Shown: positions 14,710-15,859 of the stretch, piece after piece | Position numbering within the stretch: position 1 is the first letter of the stretch | How the letters are laid out: each line of letters begins with the position of its first letter | DNA from: Rostrohypoxylon terebratum | Taxonomy: Eukaryota > Ascomycota > Sordariomycetes > Xylariales > Hypoxylaceae | Reading direction: 5' to 3' | Assembly (NCBI GenBank): GCA_022497145.1 | Contig: MU386094.1 | Coordinates: 1 to 15,859, forward strand | Length of the DNA: 15,859 nucleotides | Translations under genes and position numbers: made by a program | The notes under the pieces: generated by a model | Seen by the model: the letters and a program-made list of their open reading frames with translations, nothing else | What the model was told of the DNA's origin: nothing | Databases searched by the model: none

Positions 14710-15354
14710 ATGTCAGGTCGTATCTCCAAACCGAATTCTAGACCGGGATCTCGCCCTTTTCAAAGAGAATCGCGAGAAGCCAGAGCGTTATACATTGAGT
14801 CGTATGGTGTGTCGCGTTTATTTTGCTCCAGCTGTACTCATTTTGGGGAGAAATCTTGTTTTTTTGCGACTGGCTTGAGTGCTTGCAACAACTGTACTCG
14901 TAAGCCCCACAGGACTGGTTGCGACGTTGTGACGATGAATTCCTTGAGCGGTCTCTCGTCGGAGCTGGAGCGCTTGCGCCTCGAGCGTCAGGGGGCTGAG
15001 GATGAGCTGCTTCGCCTCCAAAAGGAGATCAATGATCGTCAAGAAGGTATTTCTGAGCGGATAAACAGGCTGCAACGCCTTCGTCGTCAAGAGGAATTGG
15101 TTAGGACTAAGGCGCTCAGCATACTTCAGCGTGAAGAACGATTGGATAAGGAGGAAGAGGAGAAGACCCGCAAGGAGTCTGAGGCGTCACAGCCTTTTAC
15201 TGATTCTTTCGTGGTCTCCCCCGCTTCTTTTTCTGGGATAAATTTTGATTTGGGTCCGTTGTCGCCATCGACTGAGGCGTTTTTGGCTTCGGTCGGTCAG
15301 GGTTCTGGCGATGAAAATCGTCAAGCATCCACTTCACATTCTGGAGGTGCTTAA
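14710..15354 (+). CDS. Antisense accessory protein of the right gypsy element
   Basis: 214 aa. I choose the ATG at 14710 (MSGRISKPNSRPGS) because it aligns with the start of the 159-782 homologue; an in-frame ATG at 14674 would add 12 hydrophobic residues. Both share an N-terminal RPxQRES patch (RPFQRESREA here). The Cys cluster is C-x2-C-x7-C-x8-C-x2-C-x8-C, one residue off the Zn2Cys6 rule at one loop, at residues ~39-72. A coiled coil rich in Leu, Glu and Arg follows (residues ~78-165), then LGPLSPSTEAFLASVGQGSG near the end. The 3' end overlaps the pol tail by 158 bp on the opposite strand. It reads from the 3' LTR inward, so expression likely depends on antisense activity of LTR F. Its function is unknown, and a regulatory DNA- or RNA-binding role is inferred from the domain layout. 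Confidence 0.78.
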   Translation: MSGRISKPNSRPGSRPFQRESREARALYIESYGVSRLFCSSCTHFGEKSCFFATGLSACNNCTRKPHRTGCDVVTMNSLSGLSSELERLRLERQGAEDELLRLQKEINDRQEGISERINRLQRLRRQEELVRTKALSILQREERLDKEEEEKTRKESEASQPFTDSFVVSPASFSGINFDLGPLSPSTEAFLASVGQGSGDENRQASTSHSGGA

Positions 15355-15859
15355 TAGGTTCCCAGGTATTTTCCGCGTCCTCGTATCCTTGCCATTTGAT
15401 GTAATATTTTATCTGACCGTCCTGAATAGCTGAGTCCATGATTTTCTCGACTTCGTATTCGTCCGGGTCTTCTTCGAGTTCTAAATTCTTATCAAGTTCG
15501 GCGTTTTCTGGTGCGGGTTCCAACATGGAGATATGAAAAATATTTGTTCGTAATCGCATGGATTTGGGTAATGACAGTCGATAGTTGGTTTTGGACAAAA
15601 CTTCTTTGATTTTAAATGCTCCAAGCTTCTTGTATTCCAATTTGTCGCTTGGCCTTTTGGTTTTGATTTGCGATGTCTTCAGAGTTGAGTGCTGTTTATC
15701 GCGTAGTAGATAGACCTTGTCTCCTACTTTGAGGGTTGGTCCTTCAATCCTTTTCTTATTGTAGTAGTGTGCCATTCTGTTTTGTAGGAATTGAAGTTCT
15801 TGCTGCAGTCGTTGTTGTGTTGCTTTAATTTTGGTTGCCATTATTTCTGCTCTGGGTAC
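15197..15859 (-). CDS. Ty3/gypsy pol C-terminus: integrase tail and chromodomain (partial)
   Basis: The frame is open from the right window edge to TAA at 15197-15199. The first methionine is internal; the polyprotein continues outside. The integrase C-terminal GPY/F-like module is visible as KVGDKVYLLRDKQ, KLGAFKIKEVLSKTNYRLSL and TNIFHISMLEP. The chromodomain follows as YEVEKIMDS, YYIKWQGY, ENTWEPIKH, then a helix ending DDFHRQNP. The tail is basic (QKKKRGRPRKN). All key chromodomain aromatics are present and there are no stops, so the element may still be coding-competent in this part. The last 158 bp also encode the C-terminus of the antisense protein. Confidence 0.92.
   Translation of the reverse strand, partial: VPRAEIMATKIKATQQRLQQELQFLQNRMAHYYNKKRIEGPTLKVGDKVYLLRDKQHSTLKTSQIKTKRPSDKLEYKKLGAFKIKEVLSKTNYRLSLPKSMRLRTNIFHISMLEPAPENAELDKNLELEEDPDEYEVEKIMDSAIQDGQIKYYIKWQGYEDAENTWEPIKHLQNVKWMLDDFHRQNPDRPKPKTPQSMATTDPNQNLSQKKKRGRPRKNQ

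Overview
The window reads as repeat-rich, gene-poor DNA from a filamentous ascomycete (Pezizomycotina). The evidence is chromodomain-bearing Ty3/gypsy retrotransposons with ~370-450 bp LTRs, short GT-AG introns of about 50-80 bp, fungus-restricted families (DUF3176, DUF3435/FluG-type, F-box, a DUF6604-type protein) and stop codons of the kind left by repeat-induced point mutation (RIP). The species cannot be fixed from sequence alone. The two gypsy elements that run off the ends resemble, from memory, the chromoviral elements of Leotiomycetes such as Botrytis that carry an extra antisense gene.

Layout. 1-1227 is the 3' end of a plus-strand gypsy element: pol C-terminus with chromodomain, an antisense accessory gene, a polypurine tract and the 3' LTR. 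1673-3346 holds a broken DUF3176 membrane-protein gene and an almost intact F-box gene, both on the minus strand. 4361-6459 is an LTR cluster: two plus-strand LTRs, a gag-like N-terminus and a minus-strand LTR. 6700-10953 is bounded by a ~190-220 bp inverted repeat carrying GGCGGT-type motifs. It encloses gene fragments: a LINE C-terminus, a SERAC1-like hydrolase piece, an unrecognised gene with one intron, and a DUF3435/FluG-type gene (the tyrosine-recombinase family that includes Starship captains). 11147-13037 carries further single-frame pseudogenes: aldehyde dehydrogenase, a DUF6604-type C-terminus and a MADS-like small protein. 13433-15859 is a host membrane-protein gene fragment squeezed between a plus-strand LTR and a second, minus-strand gypsy element that runs off the right end.

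The most interesting element is the accessory gene present in both gypsy elements (159-782 minus, 14710-15354 plus). Each copy lies antisense to the pol 3' end, overlaps the pol tail in a dual-coding stretch, and encodes a Zn2Cys6-like cysteine cluster, a long coiled coil and a conserved C-terminal motif. The LTRs around them share R/U5 sequence but have different short inverted iterons in U3. This suggests, without proof, an element-encoded DNA-binding protein that recognises its own LTR.

Little here is likely to be expressed host coding sequence. Most ORFs are fragments of transposons or decayed genes. By eye, about 15 of some 22 internal stops in the pseudogenes are TAG, as expected when CpA-directed RIP converts CAG or TGG.
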